The position numbers and the translations under genes are program-made. Under the pieces are notes generated by a model. That model was not told where the DNA came from and did not search any database. It saw nothing but the letters and a program-made list of their open reading frames with translations. From assembly GCF_020193655.1 (NCBI RefSeq), contig NZ_JADYVE010000004.1, positions 487,199 to 551,198 on the forward strand: a stretch of DNA of 64,000 nt, read 5' to 3'. The DNA is from Ensifer sp. IC3342 (GTDB taxonomy: Bacteria; Pseudomonadota; Alphaproteobacteria; Rhizobiales; Rhizobiaceae). Positions 36,675 through 48,720 of the stretch are shown here, piece by piece (the stretch's first letter is position 1; each line of letters starts with the position of its first letter).

Positions 36675-37612
36675 GAGGAACGATCTCCCGTGAGCCGCTC
36701 AGCGGCCTCCTCATCCTCTTCGCTAACGCGGTTGGGGCCGTTGACCATGTAATGCAGGAAGCCGGTGACCGCCGCGACGCCCATGACGGCAAGGCCGGCA
36801 TATTTGGTCATCCCCTTCCACGCCTCGACGATCGGGCTGATCGTCGGGTTGTTGGGAAGACCGGCGTAAATCTCCGGCTTGTCGGCGTGGTGCAGCACAT
36901 ACATCACATGCGTGCCGCCGACGCCCGGCGGATCGTAAAGACCGGCATTGGCAAAGCCGCGGGACTTCAGGTCGGTGATGCGCCCTTCCGCGTGCTTCTT
37001 CATCTCCTCCTTGGTGCCATAGACGATCGCTTGCGTCGGGCAGGCCTTGGCGCAGGCCGGTCCCTGACCGACGGCGATGCGGTCGGAGCAGAGCGTGCAT
37101 TTGTAAGCGGTGTGGTCGACCTGCGAGATCCGCGGAATATTGAACGGGCATCCCTTGATGCAATAGCCACAGCCGATGCAGTTCTCATGGACGAAGTCGA
37201 CGACGCCGTTCGAATATTGCACGATCGCACCGGGCGCAGGGCACGCCTTGAGACAGCCCGGATCCTCGCAATGCATGCAGCCGTCCTTGCGGATCAGCCA
37301 TTCGAGATTGTTCGTCTCCGGATTCTCCCATTCAGTGAACCGCATCAGCGTGAACATGTCTGGTGTCAGGTCGTGCGGGTTTTCGTAGACGCCCACATTC
37401 TCCTCGATCTCGGGATGGGTGTCGTTCCACTCGATGCAGGCCGCCTGGCAGGCCTTGCATCCGATGCATTTGGAGACGTCGATAAGCTTGGCGACTTCGG
37501 TCTGGCGCTCGGCGGGCGGCGTCACGTTCGACGCCGAGCGCCGCATCAGGTCCTGTTCACCGAATTTCGGGCTTTGAGGTCCGGTGCTGGGATTTGGGAC
37601 GGGCGGGAACAT
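36671..37612 (-). CDS. fdoH: FdoH, formate dehydrogenase iron-sulfur subunit
   Basis: 313 residues with four 4Fe-4S cysteine clusters: [46 protein letters not shown] and [21 protein letters not shown]. One C-terminal membrane helix ([20 protein letters not shown]) joins it to FdoI. It wires the molybdenum/selenium site of FdoG to the hemes. ATG with GGAGG upstream, 13 bases after fdoG. Confidence 0.95.
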   Translation of the reverse strand: MFPPVPNPSTGPQSPKFGEQDLMRRSASNVTPPAERQTEVAKLIDVSKCIGCKACQAACIEWNDTHPEIEENVGVYENPHDLTPDMFTLMRFTEWENPETNNLEWLIRKDGCMHCEDPGCLKACPAPGAIVQYSNGVVDFVHENCIGCGYCIKGCPFNIPRISQVDHTAYKCTLCSDRIAVGQGPACAKACPTQAIVYGTKEEMKKHAEGRITDLKSRGFANAGLYDPPGVGGTHVMYVLHHADKPEIYAGLPNNPTISPIVEAWKGMTKYAGLAVMGVAAVTGFLHYMVNGPNRVSEEDEEAAERLTGDRSS

Positions 37613-37625
37613 GGTTCAAGCCTCC

Positions 37626-40600
37626 TCACGCCACCGGCCCGGCAATGGGCTCGATATTGACCAGAAACGCCTTATATTCCGGCGTCTCGATGTTGGCGTC
37701 CCCGACGAACGGCGTCAGCGAGTTCGGGCCGAAGCCCTTTCTGGCCACGCCCGTAAAGCCCCAATGCAACGGTATGCCGATGACGTGGACAGGTTTGCCG
37801 TCGCAGATCAGAGGCTTGATCCGCTTGGTAACGACGGCCTTGGCCTCGACCGAACCGCGTTTGGACCAGACGTGCACCCAGCCGCCCTTGGTGATGCCTT
37901 TCTCCGCCGCCAGTTCCTCCGAGATCTCGACGAAGAACTCCGGCTGCAGCACGGCGTTCGTGTGGACATGCTTCGTCCAGTAGTGGAAGTGCTCCGTCAG
38001 GCGATAGGACGTCGCCGCATAGGGGAACTCTTCCGAGGCGGGTTCGGCAAACTGCTCGAAATCGCCTTTGAATACCCGCGCCGCGGGATTGCCGCGCACA
38101 TTCGGTGCGACAAGATTGCCGAGCGGGGATTCAAACGGCTCGTAGTGCGCCGGGAACGGGCCGTCGCGCATCATGCCCCTTGTGAAGAGGCGCGAGACGC
38201 CTTCCGGATTCATGATGAATGGCCCGACCTCGCCGGGCTTCGCCGTCGGCACGATATCGGGCACGTCGTAGCCAGACCACTTCGTGCCGTCCCATTCGAT
38301 TATCTTGCGGCTCGGATCCCACGGCTTGCCGTTAAGGTCCGCCGAGGCCCTGTTGTAGAGGATGCGGCGGTTGGCCGGCCAGGAGAAGGTCCATTTCGAA
38401 TAGGCGCCGGTCTCGTCCGGGTCCGACGTGTCGCGCCGGGCCATGTTGTTGCCCTTCTCGTTGAAGCAGCCGGAATAAATCCAGCAGCCGCACGTGGTTG
38501 AGCCGTCGTCGCGCAGCGCCGCGAAGCCGGGCAGGAGCTTGCCGGCCTCCGCCAGCACCTTCGTCGGGTCGGCGGTATCGTAGACTGTGGTAAGCGCCTT
38601 GCCGTTGATCTCCTTGGCGAGCTCCTCGGCGGTCGGCTCGTTCGGGTCGGCATAGGCCCAGTCGAGATTGACGATCGGGTCGGGGAACTTTCCACCTTCC
38701 TTGCGGTAGAGCTCCTTCAGCCGCACATGGATCTGCGCCATGATCCAGTTGTCGGTTTTCGCTTCGCCTGGAGGCGTGCCGCCCGGCCAATGCCACTGCA
38801 GCCAGCGGCTGGAATTGGTTAGCGAGCCCTCGTCTTCGGCAAAACAGGTGGCGGGCAACTGGATGACCTCCGTCTGGATCTGCGAAGAATCGACGTCGTT
38901 GAACTCGCCGTGGTTCTCCCAGAAGCGCGACGTCTCGGTATCGAGCGGATCCATGGTGACGAGGAACTTGAGCTTCGACAGCGAATCCGTCACCTTCTTC
39001 CTGTTCGGGGCAGCCAGCAGCGGATTGAAGCCCTGGCAGAGATAGCCCGTCATCTTGCCCTGGCCCATGAGCTCGAGGGCGCGCAGGATGTCATAGCCTG
39101 AGACGTCGAGCTTCGGCAGCCAGTCATAGGCGAAGTCGTTCTGCGGCGTCGCTGCCGTGCCCCACATCGCCTTTTGGAAGCTGACGAAGAACTTCCTGTA
39201 GTTCTGCCAGTAGCTCATCTGGTTGGGTCTGAGCGGCTTGAAGCCGCGCGTCGACATGTAGGTCTCGAAATCCACCTCCTTCTCGTTCGGTATCGTCAGG
39301 TAACCAGGCAGCAGGTTCGACATCAGCCCAACATCGGTCAGGCCCTGGATGTTCGAATGGCCGCGCAGCGCATTCATGCCGCCGCCGCGCATGCCGATAT
39401 TGCCGAGGATCAACTGCAGCATCGCCATGGCGCGGATATTCTGCGACCCCTTCGAATGCTGCGTCCAGCCGAGCGCATACATCGAGGTCATCACCTTGGT
39501 CGGCGACGAGCATTCGGAGACCATTTCGACCACCTTCAGGAACTTGTCCTTCGGTGTGCCGCAGATGCGCTCGACCATTTCCGGCGTGTAGACGGAAACG
39601 TGCTCCTTCAGCAGGTTCCATACGCAGCGCGGATTCGCCAGCGTGTCGTCCACGACCGCATAGCCGTCGGGACCGATGACATAGTCCCAGGTCGATTTGT
39701 CGTAATCGCGCTTGGCCTCGTCATAGCCGGTGAACAGCCCGTCCTTGTAGGCGAAGCCGTCCTTGACGATGTAGCTGGCATTGGTGAACGCCTTGACATA
39801 ATCCCACTGCACCTTGTCGTTCTGGATACAGTAGTTGATCATGCCGAGCAGGAAGGCGATGTCCGTGCCCTGGCGGATCGGCGCATAAAGATCCGCGACC
39901 GACGCCGAGCGGGTGAAGCGGGGATCGACGACGATCAGCTTCGCGCCGCGATTGGCCTTCGCCTCGGTGACCCATTTGAAGCCGCACGGATGCGCTTCTG
40001 CAGCATTGCCGCCCATGATGATCACGAGGTCGGTGTTCTTGATGTCCGTCCAGGAGTTGGTCATTGCGCCGCGGCCGAATGTTGGAGCCAAACTGGCTAC
40101 CGTAGGGCCGTGTCAGACACGCGCTTGGTTGTCGAAGACCAGCATCCCGGCGCTGCGGACGACCTTGTAGGTCTCCCACGCCGTTTCGTTCGTTGTGGCG
40201 GAGGCCGCAAGGAAGCCGGTCGTTATCCACCGGTTCACCGGCACGCCCGCCTCGTTTCTCTCGACGAAATTGGCGTCGCGGTCGTCCTTCATCAGCCGGA
40301 CGATCCGATCGAGGGCCTCATCCCAGCTCACCCGTTCGAACTTGTCCGACCCAGGTTTCCGGATCATCGGATATTTCAGCCGCGTTTCGGACTTGACGAA
40401 ATCGAGCAGCGCCGCGCCCTTCGGACAGAGCGTGCCGCGATTGGTCGGATGATCGGTGTCACCCTCGATATGGATGATGTCTGCCTGCTCGCCCTTCGTC
40501 CGGTCGCCTTTCGAATACATGATTACGCCGCAAGCGACGGAACAGTAGGGACAGGTGTTGCGGGTTTCGGTCGTGCCCACGAGCTTGAAGGCGCGGATCG

Positions 40601-40712
40601 CTTCGGCATGCGCGGCTTCGATTTCCCCGAAGCCCAGAGATCCGAGCGCCGTAGCCGCCGCCCCGGCACCGACGGCACCTAGGAATTGGCGCCGCGAGAG
40701 TTCCATGTTCAT
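37626..40712 (-). CDS. fdoG: FdoG, formate dehydrogenase alpha subunit, selenoprotein (UGA = Sec200)
   Basis: 1028 residues when the in-frame TGA at 40113-40115 is read as selenocysteine. Start at 40712 (AGGGAGG upstream). Twin-arginine signal ELSRRQFLGAVGAGAAATALG, so exported folded to the periplasm. 4Fe-4S motif CPYCSVACG, then NQARV-U-HGPTVASLAPTFGR, the catalytic Sec and His of Mo/W-bis-MGD formate dehydrogenases, followed by GAMTNSWTDIKNTDLVIIMG and ALGWTQHSKGSQNIRA. It oxidises formate to CO2. A gene caller that treats TGA as stop will split it at 40113. A plausible SECIS follows the codon. Confidence 0.96.
40081..40112 (-). promoter_or_regulatory. bacterial SECIS element of fdoG
   Basis: Directly after the UGA the mRNA reads CACGGCCCTACGG then T-AGCC-AGTTT-GGCT-CC. 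AGCC pairs with GGCT around a 5-base loop, GG below pairs with CC, leaving a bulged U, the layout of E. coli fdh SECIS hairpins bound by SelB. Position and bulge match; the fold itself was done by eye. Confidence 0.8.
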
Positions 40713-41321
40713 AGCATGACACCTCCCTGAAACCGGCCTTGCCGACGAGGGCGTGCCGGAAAATTTGGGTCCCGCCTCTGACAAGAAAGACGTAAAACCG
40801 GCATTGCAAGATTAAATCTTAGTCCTCCCTATCCTATTGTCAAATCGATAAGAACTGCAAATCGTGAACATGATATTCCACTTACATCTAAATTGACACG
40901 CGCGTGTATTAAGGGCCGCGAACACAATCGGACCGCACCGATGTTTTAGCGTTTTCTCTCACATCTCCGTGAACCCCACTTGATCGTTGCTGGCGAGTGC
41001 TCCCCGGCAAATTGACGCGCTCACCCGGATCAACCATAGTAACACTATGGGCTTGCTCGCCGCTCCCGAGGTTCGGGGCATTGCGCACTCACGATCGCCA
41101 TGGGGCGCCGACGCGGTGGGCCATTCCGGCCCGCGCCCGACGCATTTCCGGTTTTCCACGAAGTTTTCATACGGCCTACGGCACCGTGCGTCTTTTGAGA
41201 CGCACAATGGTCGCTGCAGCGCTTTGAGTTACCGTGTGAATTTGCCCTCATTCGGCTCCGATTCAATTTATGCAATCGCGCCGCGTCACGCGCGGTCCAT
41301 ACGAAACATTGGGAGGCAACC
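40713..41321. other. intergenic region between divergent fdoG and selD
   Basis: 609 bases with no gene I can support, presumably holding the promoters of both units. TTGACA occurs on the plus strand at about 40903, facing selD. A RIME-like repeat occupies 41177-41231. Base composition is more A+T-rich around 40800-40930. No clear FNR or sigma-54 site was found by eye. Confidence 0.5.
41177..41231. repeat. RIME-like palindromic repeat (family A, copy 3, partial)
   Basis: ACGGCACCGTGCGTCTTTTG, AGACGCACAATGG and GCTGCAGCGCTTTGAGTT: the first half of the family A element, without the second palindrome. Confidence 0.6.
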
Positions 41322-42374
41322 ATGGATACCGCGACTTTGCCGCGCCTGACGGCGCTTGCCCATGGCGGCGGCTGCGGCTGCAAGCTGGCGCCGTCGGTCC
41401 TGCAGCAACTGCTTGCCGGTCAGCCAGCGTGCGGGCCTTTTGCCCGGCTAATCGTCGGCACCGAGACAGGCGACGACGCCGCCGTCTGGCAGCTCGACGA
41501 TGAGACCTGCGTGATCGCCACCACCGACTTCTTCATGCCGATGGTCGACGATCCCTTCGATTTCGGCCGGATCGCCGCGACCAACGCCATCTCCGACGTC
41601 TATGCCATGGGCGGAAGACCGATCATGGCACTCGCCATTCTCGGCATGCCGATCGACAAGATGCCGGCCGAAATGGTGCGCGAGATCCTGAGGGGTGGCA
41701 ACGCCATCTGCGCCGAGGCCGGCATTCCGGTCGCCGGCGGTCACTCGATCGATTCCCCGGAGCCGATCTACGGTCTCGCGGTGATCGGCACGGGCTCGAC
41801 CGCCAATATCAGGCGCAACAGCGGCGCGCGCGCCGGCGATACTCTCATTCTAACGAAGGCGCTCGGTGTGGGAATCTATTCGGCGGCGTTCAAGAAGGGC
41901 GCGCTGCCAGCGGATGCCTATGCGGAACTCATCCAGTCGACGACGCTTCTGAACCGTGTCGGGGCCGAGCTCGCCAGACATTCTCACGTGCATGCGGTCA
42001 CCGACGTCACCGGCTTCGGCATTCTCGGCCACGCGCTCGAGATGGCGCGAGGGTCGAACAAGCGGATAGCGATCGATGCGGACGCCATTGCGCTCTTTGC
42101 CCGTTGCACCGAACTGGCAGAGCAAGGCTTCGTCACCGGCGCGTCGCACCGGAACTGGGCAAGCTATGGCACGGCCGTCGTTCTGCCGGAGGAACTTCCG
42201 GCATGGCGGCGCCACATCCTCACCGATCCCCAGACCTCCGGCGGTCTTCTCATATCATGCCGCGCCGATCAGGCGGACGCCTTGCTCGAGGAGATCGTGG
42301 CCGCAGGCTACCCCGCAGCGCGGATCATCGGCGCGGTCGAGGAAGGCGAGCCAAGCCTCCGCGTCACGGCGTGA
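41322..42374 (+). CDS. selD: SelD, selenide, water dikinase
   Basis: 350 residues. The active-site segment is [13 protein letters not shown], with Cys (not Sec) in the catalytic position and the conserved Lys. Then [77 protein letters not shown] and [15 protein letters not shown], as expected of the PurM-like fold. It makes selenophosphate for SelA. Divergent from fdoG. No tRNA 2-selenouridine synthase gene is seen nearby, so Sec synthesis is the evident use. Confidence 0.95.
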   Translation: MDTATLPRLTALAHGGGCGCKLAPSVLQQLLAGQPACGPFARLIVGTETGDDAAVWQLDDETCVIATTDFFMPMVDDPFDFGRIAATNAISDVYAMGGRPIMALAILGMPIDKMPAEMVREILRGGNAICAEAGIPVAGGHSIDSPEPIYGLAVIGTGSTANIRRNSGARAGDTLILTKALGVGIYSAAFKKGALPADAYAELIQSTTLLNRVGAELARHSHVHAVTDVTGFGILGHALEMARGSNKRIAIDADAIALFARCTELAEQGFVTGASHRNWASYGTAVVLPEELPAWRRHILTDPQTSGGLLISCRADQADALLEEIVAAGYPAARIIGAVEEGEPSLRVTA

Positions 42375-42434
42375 CCGCGACTTGTCGACAAAAGCGAAAG
42401 CGCGTCTGCGTGCTGAGCCGAACGAAGGCGCACG

Positions 42435-43382
42435 CTACCAAGTGCCGGTGGCGAGCGCGAAGGGTGACCATTCGGCAAAATCGTAGCGGATTGGCAGTGC
42501 GTCCGGCCGCCAGACGATGCGGCGCGGACGGAAACGCCAGTAGCGCTCCGCCCCTTCGAGAGGCTTGCCTTCGGGGTGGTCGAACATGAGCTCGGCCGCG
42601 CCGGTCATCTGCAGCAGGCCGCCCGTCGAGAAGTCCGGGAAAACGAGCCCGGCGCGCGGAGTAAGCGCGATATTGCCGAGCGTGTTGAAGAAGCGGTTGC
42701 CGATGAAATCCGGAATCGTCAGCCAGCCGTCTTCGCCGACATCGATGAATCCCGCGCGGCCGCCGCGATGGGAAACATCCACCTGCCGGCCGGCGGGAAG
42801 ATCCGCACAGGTGGCGACGAAGAAGGTATCCGCCTGCCGGATCAGGGCACGGGCGGGTGCGTCGAGCTCTGAACTCCAGGCGGGGGGCGCCGCCGGCGGC
42901 TCCGACGGATCGCGGACGAACTGCACCTGGCGGAGCTGAATGTATTTCGGGCAGTTGCCGAAGCTCTGGCCGACGCTCAAATCGAACCCTCGCGGATGCC
43001 GGCTGAGGGTGCCGTTCAGCCGGTTACGGCGCCGCGTGGCGAGATCGATGCCGAGGAGGGCGAGCGAGGCGCCATCCTCCATGCCCGGCTCGGCCGGGTC
43101 CGTCGGCTCTCTGGCGAGCTCGACGGTGAGCCGGTAAGCGTCCGGTGCATGGAGGAAGCCGGGGCGCCCTGCCCTGAGCGTCGCCCACACGTCGCCGTCC
43201 TGGTCGACCGCCCCCAGCACCACCATCGGCAGGAGGGGATAGAATTCGCGGTGCTGGTCGATCAGATGGTCGCGCAGAACCCGGCGACCGACCTCGTCCA
43301 TGCGCGCTTCCACACCGAACCGCGTCTGCAGCGCAAGCTCGCCCGCATGCCAGGGCGAAGAATCGAGGGGACGGCCGTCCAT
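42435..43382 (-). CDS. pyridoxamine 5'-phosphate oxidase-family flavin protein
   Basis: 315 residues from ATG at 43382 with GAGGAGG upstream. The C-terminal half is a split-barrel FMN-binding domain (FFVATCADLPAGRQVDVSHRGGRAGF, LTIPDFIGNRFFNTLGNI, ARAGLVFPDF-like), preceded by a second, degenerate half (REFYPLLPMVVLGAVDQDGDVWAT). Proteins of this double-barrel group often sit beside GST genes as here, and may handle electrophiles or act in redox. It follows the GST by 13 bases, so the two are one unit. Confidence 0.8.
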   Translation of the reverse strand: MDGRPLDSSPWHAGELALQTRFGVEARMDEVGRRVLRDHLIDQHREFYPLLPMVVLGAVDQDGDVWATLRAGRPGFLHAPDAYRLTVELAREPTDPAEPGMEDGASLALLGIDLATRRRNRLNGTLSRHPRGFDLSVGQSFGNCPKYIQLRQVQFVRDPSEPPAAPPAWSSELDAPARALIRQADTFFVATCADLPAGRQVDVSHRGGRAGFIDVGEDGWLTIPDFIGNRFFNTLGNIALTPRAGLVFPDFSTGGLLQMTGAAELMFDHPEGKPLEGAERYWRFRPRRIVWRPDALPIRYDFAEWSPFALATGTW

Positions 43383-43395
43383 GATTTGTGCCTCC

Positions 43396-44007
43396 TCAGG
43401 CTGCCAGACCGACAGGCGTCTTCTGGAACTCGGCAAAGCCGGGCAGCGCCTCGATGCGGCCCAGCCAGGCGCGGATGTTGGTATAGGGCTGAAGATCCAC
43501 GTCGCCCTCCGGCGCGCTTGCCACATAGCTGTAAAGCGCGACATCGGCGATGGTCGGCCGCTCGGCAGCAAGCCAGCTCCGGCCCGCAAGCGCCGCCTCG
43601 ATCAGCGTCAGGATCGCATGGGCGCGGGGAATGACCTCTTCCGGCCGATAGGGCGCCTTGAAGACGTTGATGAGGCGCGCCTGCGCCGGGCCATGGGCGA
43701 TCTGGCCGGCAGCGACCGAAAGCCAGCGCTGAACGGCGGCCGCGCCCTCGGGGTCTTCGGGCAGCCAGTCCGTGCGTCCCGTCTTCTTCGCGAGATAGAC
43801 GAGGATGGCGTTGGAATCCGAGATGATCGTGCCACCGTCATCGAGCACCGGAACCTGGCCGAAGGGGTTGAGCGCGAGGAACTGCGGCTCCTTGTGCTCC
43901 TTCCTGGCGAGATCGACGAGCACGAGTTCGTGCTCGATTCCGATCAGCGAGAGAAAGAGCCGGGCGCGATGCGCATGGCCGGACAGTGGATGATGATAAA
44001 GCTTCAT
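43396..44007 (-). CDS. glutathione S-transferase family protein
   Basis: 203 residues from ATG at 44007 (AGGAGG upstream). Thioredoxin-like N-terminus [19 protein letters not shown] with [17 protein letters not shown] (the cis-Pro and Glu/Ser-Asp glutathione site), and an all-helical C-terminus ([17 protein letters not shown]). Cytoplasmic; conjugation or peroxidase activity. Divergent from a LysR regulator that likely controls it together with the flavin protein. Confidence 0.88.
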   Translation of the reverse strand: MKLYHHPLSGHAHRARLFLSLIGIEHELVLVDLARKEHKEPQFLALNPFGQVPVLDDGGTIISDSNAILVYLAKKTGRTDWLPEDPEGAAAVQRWLSVAAGQIAHGPAQARLINVFKAPYRPEEVIPRAHAILTLIEAALAGRSWLAAERPTIADVALYSYVASAPEGDVDLQPYTNIRAWLGRIEALPGFAEFQKTPVGLAA

Positions 44008-44125
44008 GTCTGCCTCCTGGGAATAGAACGGCATCAAGATGATTGTTAAACGTGAAGTTGATAAGCGCTTCGGAAGGCACTAGACCATTTCACTGAACGC
44101 AATAATGCGCGCTAACGGGAAGGCG

Positions 44126-45031
44126 ATGGATCGCTGGCAGGCAATGCCGATCTTCGTGCAGGTGGTGGAAAGCGGCGGGTTTGCGCCTGCCGCCAAGATC
44201 CTGCACATAAGCCCGCCATCGGTGACGCGGGCGATTGCGAGGCTGGAGGAGATGATCGGCACGCGGCTGCTCGTCCGCACGACCCGTTCGCTGAAGCTGA
44301 CGGCAACGGGGGAAGGCTACGCGGCCGATTGCCGGCGCATTCTGGCGGAGATTTCCGAGGCGGAGGCCAATGCGGCGGGCAGCTTCACGCACCCAGCGGG
44401 ATTGCTCACGGTGACGGCGCCCGCCCTTTTCGGGCGCATCCACGTGCTCCCCGTCGTTCTCGATTTTCTCGATCGCTACCCTGCCATGCAGGTGAAGACC
44501 ATCTTCGTCGACCGGGTGACCAACCTGGTCGAGGAGGGTTTGGATGTCGCCGTGCGGATCGCCGCGCTTCCCGCTTCGGGCCTCATCGCCCGCCGCGTCG
44601 GTTCGGTGAGGCAGGTGCTCTGCGGCTCGCCGGATTATTTCGCCCGCTTCGGCGAGCCTATCGAACCGCAGGATCTTGCTCATCACCGCATCATCGGCCG
44701 GGAGGGCCTCTTCGGCCATTCGGAATGGCTCTTCGGCCGTGACAACAGCATTCGCGTTCCCATCAGTCCCCGCCTCATCGTCAACACCAATGACGCGGCC
44801 ATCTCTGCCGCCGTCGCCGGTTGGGGACTGTCGCGCTTCCAATCGTATCAGGTAGCGCCGGAGATAGAGGCTGGGCGGCTCAAGGTGGTACTTGCCGACT
44901 ACGAGCGAGCGCCGGTGCCGATTCACATCGTGCACGCGGAGGGCCGCATGGTTTCCGCCCGGGTACGTGCGTTCGTGGATTTCGCAGCCGAGCGCCTGCG
45001 GCGCCGTGCGGGCGTGAATGCAGAGCGTTGA
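44126..45031 (+). CDS. LysR-family transcriptional regulator
   Basis: 301 residues. Winged helix FVQVVESGGFAPAAKILHIS-PPSVTRAIARLEEMIGTRLL, TRSLKLTATGEGY; then a substrate-binding domain (GLLTVTAPALFGRIHVLP, DVAVRIAALPASGLIARRVGSVR, VNTNDAAISAAVAGWGLS). Start placed at 44126 (MDRWQAMPIF); an ATG at 44105 is possible. Divergent from the GST gene across about 118 bases, the classic LysR arrangement, so it probably controls the GST/flavin-protein pair. Confidence 0.88.
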   Translation: MDRWQAMPIFVQVVESGGFAPAAKILHISPPSVTRAIARLEEMIGTRLLVRTTRSLKLTATGEGYAADCRRILAEISEAEANAAGSFTHPAGLLTVTAPALFGRIHVLPVVLDFLDRYPAMQVKTIFVDRVTNLVEEGLDVAVRIAALPASGLIARRVGSVRQVLCGSPDYFARFGEPIEPQDLAHHRIIGREGLFGHSEWLFGRDNSIRVPISPRLIVNTNDAAISAAVAGWGLSRFQSYQVAPEIEAGRLKVVLADYERAPVPIHIVHAEGRMVSARVRAFVDFAAERLRRRAGVNAER

Positions 45032-45075
45032 GCAGAGGCGGGCAACGCAAGCCGCCCCCTGGCTGGCAGTCCGCC

Positions 45076-48000
45076 TCACGCCTTTCCATATCCGCCGCCG
45101 GTCGGCGTCACGACGGTGAAGGCCTCGCCGGCTTCCAGCACCGTATGGGCGCAGCCCGGCAGTTCCTCGATACGGCCGTCATTGCGCCGAACGCTGTTGT
45201 GGCCGAGTTCGCCCGGCTCTCCGCCCTTCAGCCCGAAGGGCGCGACACGGCGGTGGCCGGAGAGGATGGCGAAATCCAGCCGTTCGCGGGCGCGGATGGT
45301 GCGCTTGGTGCCATTGCCGGCCGACCATTTTCCGCGGCCTCCGGAACCTTCGCGAATGTGGAAGTCCTCCAGCACCACCGGGAACCGCGTTTCGAGAATT
45401 TCCGGATCGGTGAGCCGCGAATTGGTCATATGGGTGTGGACCGCGTCGGCGCCGTTATAGCCGGGACCCGCCGGGGCGCCAGAGCAGATCGTTTCATAAT
45501 ACTGGTAGTTCGCATTGCCGAAAGTCAGGTTGTTCATCGTCCCTTGTGCGGCGGCCTGCGCCTCGACGGCGCCGAAGAGGCAATTGGTCACGGCCTGGCT
45601 GACCTCGACATTGCCGGCGACGACCGCCGCGGGATAGCGCGGCGTCAGCATCGTGCCTTCCGGGATAATGATGCGGATCGGGCGCAAGCAGCCGGCATTC
45701 ATCGGAATATCGGCTTCGACCAGCACCCGGAAGACATAGAGCACCGCGGCGCGCGTCACCGGCGCCGGCGCGTTGAAATTGTCCGAACGCTGCGCGGAAG
45801 TGCCGGTGAAATCGACCGTCGCCTCTCGGCTTTCGCGATCGACGGAGATCTTCACGACGATCCGGCAGCCCTGGTCCATTTCGTAGGAGAATTCGCCATC
45901 GCGCAACTGGTCGAGTACGCGCCGCACGCTCTCGGCGGCATTGTCCTGGACGTGGCCCATATAGGCCTCCACCACCTCCTCGCCGAACTGGGCGATCATC
46001 TTCTTCAGTTCCGCGACACCCTTCTCATTGGCAGCGACCTGTGCCTTCAGGTCGTTGACGTTCTGGAGGATGTTGCGCACCGGATAGCGCGCGCCGGTGA
46101 GAAGCTTCTCCAGCTCCTCCTCGCAGAAGCGGCCGCGGTCGATCAGCTTGAAGTTGTCGATATAGACGCCTTCCTCCTCGATATTGGTCGCAAGCGGCGA
46201 CATCGAACCCGGCGAGATGCCGCCGATATCCGCATGATGGCCGCGGCTCGCGACCCAGAAGCGGATCTCGCGGCCGGCGTCGTCGAAGACCGGCGTGCAG
46301 ACCGTCAGGTCCGGTAGGTGCGTGCCGCCATTATAGGGCGCATTGATCAGGAACACGTCGCCTGGATGGATGACCGGGTTTTCGCGGATCGCGGTCGCGA
46401 CGGAAGCATCCATCGAGCCGAGATGTACCGGCATGTGCGGCGCATTGGCGACGAGGTTGCCGTTGTTGTCGAAAACCGCGCAGGAGAAATCAAGCCGTTC
46501 CTTGATGTTGACCGAATAGGCGGTGTTCTGCAGCGTGACGCCCATCTGCTCGGCGATCGACATGAAGAGGTTGTTGAAGATCTCCAGCATCACCGGATCG
46601 GCCTTGGTGCCGATGGCGGTACGTTCAGGCAGCGGCTTGATGCGCGTCAGCACGATGTGGTCCTTTGCCGTGAGCTCCGCCTGCCAGCCGTCCTCCACGA
46701 CGATCGTCTGGTTCGGTTCGATGACGATCGCTGGGCCGGCAAGCCTTTGTCCCGGCTTGATTTCGGAGCGCAGCACCACCGGCGCATCGTGGAACTGGCC
46801 TTGCGAATAGAAGCGGGCGCGCCGGCCGAGATCGGGTGAGCCGGAGGCGACGGCAAGGCCGTCCGCCTCCATCTGCGCCGCACCGCCTCCGACGGCCTCG
46901 ACCTCGACCGCGTCGATCACCAGCGCCTTGTTCTCGGCGATGAAGCCGAAGCGGCGCTTGTGCAGGAGTTCGAACTCGCGGCGCAGTCGCGCGGCATCGT
47001 CGTGCTCCGGAAAACGCGCCTCGACGGCGAGCGCCGTGTCCGTGCCGGCATAGCGGATATGGGCGCGCAGATGGGTACGCACGAGATGCGGTGCGATGCC
47101 CTGCGCGTCGAGTTCGGCAAGGCACTCGCCCTGCAGTTCATTGCCAAGCTCCGTCAGCGCCGGCGGCGCGTCGCCATCGAGCCCTACACCAAGCGCCTTC
47201 TGACGGGTGGCACGGATGTCCGCGAGCCCCATGCCATAAGCCGAGAGGAGGCCGGACATCGGGTGGACGAGAATGTTCTTCATGCCGAGCGCGTCCGCCA
47301 CCAGGCAGGCGTGCTGGCCGCCAGCGCCGCCGAAGCAGCTCAGCGCATAGCGTGTCACGTCGTAGCCGCGCTGGACGGAAATCTTCTTGATCGCCTCGAC
47401 CATGTTGGCAACCGCGATGCGGATGAAGCCGTCGGCGACCTCTTCCGCGCTCCGCCCGTCGCCGATCTCCTGCGCCAGCGCCGCGAAGCGCGCCTGCACA
47501 GTCTCGATGTCGAGGCGTTCGTTCTGTTCCGGCCCGAACAGCGCCGGAAAGAATTCCGGCATCAGCTTGCCGAGCATCACATTGGCGTCGGTGACGGCAA
47601 GCGGTCCGCCATTGCGGTAGCAGGCCGGGCCCGGATTGGCGCCGGCGGAATCAGGTCCGACGCGAAAGCGCTCGCCGTCGAAATGCAGGATCGAGCCGCC
47701 GCCGGCGGCGACCGTATGGATCAGCGTCATCGGCGCGCGCACGCGCACGCCGGCGACTTCGGTCTCGAAGGCCCGCTCGTACTCGCCGTCGAAATGGGCG
47801 ACGTCGGTCGAGGTTCCACCCATATCGAAACCGATGATGCGATCGAACCCCGCCGCCTCTCCGGTCCTCGCAAGGCCGACGACGCCGCCGGCCGGTCCGG
47901 AAAGGATCGCGTCCTTGCCCTGGAACATGTCCGCCGCCGTCAGGCCGCCGGACGACATCATGAACATGATGCGTGCCCTGGAGCGCGCGATGTCGAGTTC

Positions 48001-48690
48001 GTCGGAGACCTGCTGAACGTAGCGGCCGAGCACCGGCGAAAGATAAGCGTCGATGACGGTGGTATCGCCGCGGCCGACATATTTGACGAGCGGCGAGACT
48101 TCGTGGCTGACCGAGACCTGCTCGAAACCCATCGCGCGAGCGAGCCGCGCCACCAGCGCCTCGTGGTCGGGATATTTGTAGGCGTGCATGAAGACGATGG
48201 CGATCGCCCGGTAGCCTTTCGCCTTCAGGTCTTCGAGCGCATGCCGCGCATCATCATCGCTCAAAGGTCGCTCGATCGTGCCGTCCGCAAGCACGCGCTC
48301 GTCGAGTTCGACGATGTCCTGGTAGAGCGCCTCAGGCTTGATGATCTCGGTCGCAAAAATCTTCTTGCGCTCCTGGTAGCCGATCCTGAGCGCATCGCGG
48401 AAACCGCGCGTGGTGACCAGCGCCAGTCGCTCGCCCTTGCGCTCGAGAAGGGCGTTGGTGGCGACGGTCGTTCCCATCCGCACCTCGCCGATCCGGCCGG
48501 CCGGTATCGCTTCGCCCGCTGGAAGGCTCAGAAGCTGCCGGATGCCGTGCACCGCCGCATCGCGGTAGGCTTCGGGATTTTCGGAGAGAACCTTCAGCGC
48601 ATGGAGCGCGCCCTTGGGATCGCGGCCGATGACGTCCGTGAAGGTGCCGCCGCGATCCACCCAGAAATCCCAGGTCCCGGTTCCGCTCAT
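45076..48690 (-). CDS. 5-oxoprolinase / hydantoinase A-B fusion
   Basis: 1204 residues from ATG at 48690. Residues 1-680 are hydantoinase A-like ([71 protein letters not shown]). Residues 720-1204 are hydantoinase B-like ([72 protein letters not shown]). The fused form is ATP-dependent 5-oxoprolinase, opening 5-oxoproline to glutamate, a by-product of glutathione turnover. It converges on lysR with 44 bases between. Confidence 0.9.
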   Translation of the reverse strand: MSGTGTWDFWVDRGGTFTDVIGRDPKGALHALKVLSENPEAYRDAAVHGIRQLLSLPAGEAIPAGRIGEVRMGTTVATNALLERKGERLALVTTRGFRDALRIGYQERKKIFATEIIKPEALYQDIVELDERVLADGTIERPLSDDDARHALEDLKAKGYRAIAIVFMHAYKYPDHEALVARLARAMGFEQVSVSHEVSPLVKYVGRGDTTVIDAYLSPVLGRYVQQVSDELDIARSRARIMFMMSSGGLTAADMFQGKDAILSGPAGGVVGLARTGEAAGFDRIIGFDMGGTSTDVAHFDGEYERAFETEVAGVRVRAPMTLIHTVAAGGGSILHFDGERFRVGPDSAGANPGPACYRNGGPLAVTDANVMLGKLMPEFFPALFGPEQNERLDIETVQARFAALAQEIGDGRSAEEVADGFIRIAVANMVEAIKKISVQRGYDVTRYALSCFGGAGGQHACLVADALGMKNILVHPMSGLLSAYGMGLADIRATRQKALGVGLDGDAPPALTELGNELQGECLAELDAQGIAPHLVRTHLRAHIRYAGTDTALAVEARFPEHDDAARLRREFELLHKRRFGFIAENKALVIDAVEVEAVGGGAAQMEADGLAVASGSPDLGRRARFYSQGQFHDAPVVLRSEIKPGQRLAGPAIVIEPNQTIVVEDGWQAELTAKDHIVLTRIKPLPERTAIGTKADPVMLEIFNNLFMSIAEQMGVTLQNTAYSVNIKERLDFSCAVFDNNGNLVANAPHMPVHLGSMDASVATAIRENPVIHPGDVFLINAPYNGGTHLPDLTVCTPVFDDAGREIRFWVASRGHHADIGGISPGSMSPLATNIEEEGVYIDNFKLIDRGRFCEEELEKLLTGARYPVRNILQNVNDLKAQVAANEKGVAELKKMIAQFGEEVVEAYMGHVQDNAAESVRRVLDQLRDGEFSYEMDQGCRIVVKISVDRESREATVDFTGTSAQRSDNFNAPAPVTRAAVLYVFRVLVEADIPMNAGCLRPIRIIIPEGTMLTPRYPAAVVAGNVEVSQAVTNCLFGAVEAQAAAQGTMNNLTFGNANYQYYETICSGAPAGPGYNGADAVHTHMTNSRLTDPEILETRFPVVLEDFHIREGSGGRGKWSAGNGTKRTIRARERLDFAILSGHRRVAPFGLKGGEPGELGHNSVRRNDGRIEELPGCAHTVLEAGEAFTVVTPTGGGYGKA

Positions 48691-48720
48691 CGCCACTCCC
48701 TTCACTTCCCCTAGCCGCTT

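Noticed and set aside
39174..40682. 502-codon open frame antisense to fdoG
   Set aside because: The opposite strand is unmistakable fdoG; the frame is Arg/His/Asp-rich antisense typical of high-GC DNA, with no ribosome site or domain.
40713..40784. Upstream ATG of fdoG at 40784
   Set aside because: The 24 extra residues precede the twin-arginine signal and lack a ribosome site; ATG at 40712 has AGGGAGG at good spacing.
46960..48714. 584-codon frame antisense to 5-oxoprolinase
   Set aside because: Shadow of the real gene in GC-rich DNA; composition and lack of domains argue against it.
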